This document shows, piece after piece, positions 6,269 to 7,854 of a stretch of 7,854 nucleotides of DNA (position 1 is the stretch's first letter; each line of letters begins with the position of its first letter). A program made the translations under genes and the position numbers. The notes beneath the pieces were generated by a model that ran no database searches, was not told where the DNA came from, and saw only the letters and a program-made list of their open reading frames with translations. Where the stretch lies: assembly GCA_027030295.1 (NCBI GenBank), contig JALVFB010000315.1, positions 1 to 7,854 of the forward strand, in the 5' to 3' direction. This DNA comes from Hyphomicrobiales bacterium. Lineage in GTDB: Bacteria > Pseudomonadota > Alphaproteobacteria > Rhizobiales > Aestuariivirgaceae.

Positions 6269-6547
6269 ATGACTGATGTGCGTAACGGGGCCGGGGGCAA
6301 TGACAATGAACGCAAGTCGGTGCGGCCGGTGAAACGCTCGGTGCGGATCGCCGGTCATTCCACCAGCGTGTCGCTGGAAGACGAATTCTGGCAGGCCTTG
6401 CGGGGCATTGCGCGGGAGCAGAACATGTCGCTTTCCGCGCTGCTGACCGGCATCGACAAGGCGCGGGGAGGGCGCTCGCTGGCGTCGGCCTGCCGCATCC
6501 ACGTGCTGAAATTCTTCCAGAAAAAGGCGGGTTATGAGGATTCGTGA
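6269..6547 (+). CDS. Ribbon-helix-helix domain protein (RHH_4 type)
   Basis: This 92-residue protein carries a ribbon-helix-helix-like domain of the type common in alphaproteobacteria (Pfam RHH_4, named from memory). Seen: a disordered polar N-terminus (1-18), the core RPVKRSVRIAGHSTSVSLED (19-38) that would form the beta strand, a helix EFWQALRGIAREQNMS (39-54), a second helix (about 55-65) and the ending LASACRIHVLKFFQ (71-84). Such folds usually bind DNA as dimers, but the target of this family is not known to me, and no DNA-contact residues can be assigned with confidence. The start at 6269 has GTGAGG a few bases upstream; the frame is open back to 6227, overlapping fumC, but without support. 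It lies 38 bases after fumC, most likely in the same transcript, which ends at the hairpin at 6560-6599. Confidence 0.85.
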   Translation: MTDVRNGAGGNDNERKSVRPVKRSVRIAGHSTSVSLEDEFWQALRGIAREQNMSLSALLTGIDKARGGRSLASACRIHVLKFFQKKAGYEDS

Positions 6548-6559
6548 GTTTACGTTCGC

Positions 6560-6599
6560 GTGAGCGTCAGTTGGCTGGCGCTCACCTTTCCTTCTTCTC
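6560..6599 (+). terminator. Hairpin terminator after the fumC-RHH unit
   Basis: GTGAGCGTCAG (6560-6570) pairs with CTGGCGCTCAC (6575-6585), an 11-base stem with one T-G wobble and a TTGG loop. A pyrimidine-rich, T-containing run follows (6586-6599). It begins 12 bases after the stop of the ribbon-helix-helix gene and fits a rho-independent terminator for the plus-strand unit, though the tract is broken by C residues. The right arm covers the dnaQ stop codon (6582-6584), so the stem also forms at the end of dnaQ mRNA; there it lacks a T-run. Confidence 0.65.
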
Positions 6600-7295
6600 C
6601 ATTGCCGGCAACCACTTGCGCCAGAGGGGGGCATCGCCCAGCGTGGCGATGAATGCGGCGTGGGCGCGCAGGGCGGCGTCGTCAAGCCGGGAGGGCAAAG
6701 GCCGGTTGCGTGGCGGGTATTTCGGCGCGGTGGTGGCTGACGTGGTGTCGTTCGTCGGCATGTCCATGAGGCCCAGCGCGCGCTGGCGGCCGCCGACCAG
6801 TTCCAGATAGACCTCGGCGAGGATTTTCGCGTCGATGAGGGCGCCGTGCAGATCGCGGTGGGAATTGTCGATGGCGAAGCGCTTGCACAGGGCGTCCAGC
6901 GAGGCCGGTGCGCCGGGAAACTTCGCGCGCGCGATGGCCAGCGTGTCCACGCAGCGCTCGCGTGGGATGAGCGGATGGCCCAGGCGCTCAAGCTCGGCGT
7001 TCAGGAAGCGGCGGTCGAACTCGGCGTTGTGGATGACCAGCGTGGCGCCTTCGATGAAGGCGAGGAACTCTTCCGCGATGTCGGCGAACAGCGGCTTGTC
7101 GGCCAGGAACTCTGCGGTGAGGCCATGCACCTCCACGGCGCCGGGCGGCACGTCACGCTCGGGGTTGATGTAGACGTGATATTCGCGGCCCGTGGGCACC
7201 TTGTCGATCAGCTCCACGGCGCCGATCTCGATGACGCGGTGGCCTTCCTCGGGCTTGAGGCCGGTGGTTTCCGTGTCCAGGCAGATTTCGCGCAT
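6582..7295 (-). CDS. dnaQ: DNA polymerase III epsilon subunit (3'-5' proofreading exonuclease)
   Basis: This 237-residue protein is the proofreading exonuclease of the replicative DNA polymerase III core. Seen: Exo I with Asp7 and Glu9 in LDTETTG, Exo II with Asp94 in [12 protein letters not shown], and Exo III-epsilon with His150 and Asp155 in [19 protein letters not shown]. These correspond to E. coli Asp12, Glu14, Asp103, His162 and Asp167, so all metal-binding and catalytic residues are present. QRALGL (171-176) fits a beta-clamp-binding motif just after the exonuclease domain. The C-terminal part (about 178-237) should bind the polymerase alpha subunit. The start at 7295 is chosen because the protein begins [12 protein letters not shown], as in relatives, with CGGAAG a few bases upstream; the open frame beyond it runs into repeat DNA. 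It converges with the fumC unit. Confidence 0.96.
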   Translation of the reverse strand: MREICLDTETTGLKPEEGHRVIEIGAVELIDKVPTGREYHVYINPERDVPPGAVEVHGLTAEFLADKPLFADIAEEFLAFIEGATLVIHNAEFDRRFLNAELERLGHPLIPRERCVDTLAIARAKFPGAPASLDALCKRFAIDNSHRDLHGALIDAKILAEVYLELVGGRQRALGLMDMPTNDTTSATTAPKYPPRNRPLPSRLDDAALRAHAAFIATLGDAPLWRKWLPAMEKKER

Positions 7296-7345
7296 GACGC
7301 TTCCGTGAATGTAAAAGACAGCAATGCCTAAAAGGTATCCAAATC

Positions 7346-7419
7346 TGTCATTCCCGCGAAAGCGGGAATCCAGCAAGCCGTTGCCTCGGCAATGGATCCC
7401 CGCTTTCGCGGGGATGACG
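7346..7419. repeat. REP-like inverted repeat element (dRS3-pattern arms)
   Basis: Two 27-base arms (7346-7372 and 7393-7419) are inverted copies with 24 of 27 positions matching; two of the three differences still allow G-U pairing. Each arm is itself a small hairpin: CCCGC-GAAA-GCGGG in the left arm and CCCCGC-TTTC-GCGGGG in the right. The left arm contains ATTCCCGCGAAAGCGGGAAT (7350-7369), which fits the ATTCCC-N8-GGGAAT pattern of neisserial dRS3 repeats. The 20-base centre contains TTGCC-TC-GGCAA (7381-7392). Elements like this are scattered through many proteobacterial genomes and do not encode protein. It lies 51 bases upstream of the dnaQ start, so it may affect the dnaQ leader or promoter. 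Confidence 0.85.
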
Positions 7420-7495
7420 GAGGAGGCGGGGATGACGGAGGAGGCGGGGATGACGAGGAAAGGAGCGGGAATGACAGGAAGAGGAGTGGAACGAC
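7409..7495. repeat. Decaying 18-base tandem array from the REP-like element end
   Basis: The unit CGGGGATGACGGAGGAGG occurs perfectly at 7409-7426 and 7427-7444. A modified copy follows (7445-7463), then shorter degenerate copies built on GCGGGAATGACAGGA (about 7465-7479) and GTGGAACGACA (about 7486-7496). The first copy is the terminal part of the REP-like element's right arm, so the array seems to have grown by duplication of that end. It is too short and irregular to be a CRISPR array, with no spacers. Confidence 0.8.
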
Positions 7496-7508
7496 ATGTC
7501 AGAGGCGC

Positions 7509-7683
7509 TCGTTCCTTCCTCTTCCCCCTGGCAGGGGGGAGTCCGGCGCGCCAGCATCGCAGATGCGTCGCGCCGGGAAGGGGGCGGGCGATGTTCTCCA
7601 GACCGGAAGACCTTGATGGCACGCGCATTTGTCCCTTGCCCGACCCCCTCCTTGTCCCTCCCCCTGCCAGGGGGAGGGAACGA
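7509..7683. repeat. Inverted-repeat element of about 175 bases with C5/G5 ends
   Basis: The ends are inverted copies: TCGTTCC (7509-7515) against GGAACGA (7677-7683), and a perfect 16-base inverted pair, TCCCCCTGGCAGGGGG (7523-7538) against 7660-7675. Each end is also nearly self-complementary; the right one (7655-7679) has 12-base arms around one base. Inside, CCGGCGCG (7543-7550) pairs with CGCGCCGG (7569-7576) around a nested GCATC-GCA-GATGC, giving a strong RNA hairpin. No open reading frame resembles a transposase, so this is a MITE-like or REP-like non-autonomous repeat. It is unrelated in sequence to the element at 7346-7419. Confidence 0.7.
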
Positions 7684-7854
7684 CGGCTGCGCGCCAGGGA
7701 TGAAAAACCGGGGTGATGATGAAAAGAAACCGTGGGCGGACAAGCTCTTTCGTTTGCTCTTCTTGCCAACCACACGCATTTCAGTTTTTTCCCTCATTTC
7801 ACCGTGGTTTCCTGGCACCGGTGCGCATGCGTCATAACGCCTTGAAATGTTTCG
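7684..7854. other. Non-coding right end of the window
   Basis: No supported gene, RNA gene or clear promoter was seen in these 171 bases. Two frames are open across the stretch (plus strand to 7837, minus strand from 7818), but their translations run through the repeat elements and resemble no family I know. Any gene upstream of dnaQ on the minus strand must begin beyond the window. Confidence 0.45.

Noticed and set aside
7409..7495. Possible CRISPR array
   Set aside because: The units are directly adjacent with no spacers, only two are perfect, and no cas gene is in the window.
7348..7818. 156-codon minus-strand frame upstream of dnaQ, and the overlapping plus-strand frame 7496-7837
   Set aside because: Both are translated repeat DNA (VIPA- and PLPGGG-like peptides) and lack family resemblance or start signals.

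Overview
The window looks like a chromosomal segment of a GC-rich alphaproteobacterium with sulfur-oxidising capacity. The taxonomic call rests on the gene at 3027-3584, an SspB of the alphaproteobacterial type. It is supported by a class II fumarase gene followed by a small ribbon-helix-helix gene, a pairing I know from alphaproteobacteria. Genus cannot be read from the sequence.

Left half, minus strand (1-2744): a cluster of four exported redox or repeat proteins, read right to left. First comes a small membrane-anchored tetrahaem NapC/NirT-type cytochrome (2223-2744). Next, 7 bases later, is an exported protein with nine ankyrin repeats (1112-2215). After a 135-base gap holding a very GC-rich hairpin come the dihaem cytochrome subunit (fccA, 353-976) and the flavoprotein subunit (fccB, cut by the window edge, 1-324) of flavocytochrome c sulfide dehydrogenase. 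FCSD oxidises sulfide in the periplasm and passes electrons to c-type cytochromes. The tetrahaem protein could link it to the membrane, and the ankyrin protein may be a scaffold or partner; both roles are inference.

An AT-rich divergent gap (2745-3026) with direct repeats and a dyad separates this cluster from plus-strand housekeeping genes. These are sspB (ClpXP adaptor), mepA (zinc murein endopeptidase, overlapping sspB by 23 bases), a 287-base gap, fumC (class II fumarase) and a ribbon-helix-helix protein. The last gene meets dnaQ (DNA polymerase III epsilon, minus strand, 6582-7295) tail to tail, across a hairpin terminator that covers the dnaQ stop codon.

The right end (7296-7854) has no convincing gene. 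It holds two different inverted-repeat elements: a REP-like element with the dRS3 pattern ATTCCC-N8-GGGAAT, followed by a decaying 18-base tandem array grown from its end, and a separate element of about 175 bases with CCCCCTGGCAGGGGG-type ends.

The most interesting part is the tetrahaem cytochrome - ankyrin - fccA - fccB cluster. The repeat nest upstream of dnaQ comes next. No tRNA, rRNA, CRISPR array or transposase gene was seen.
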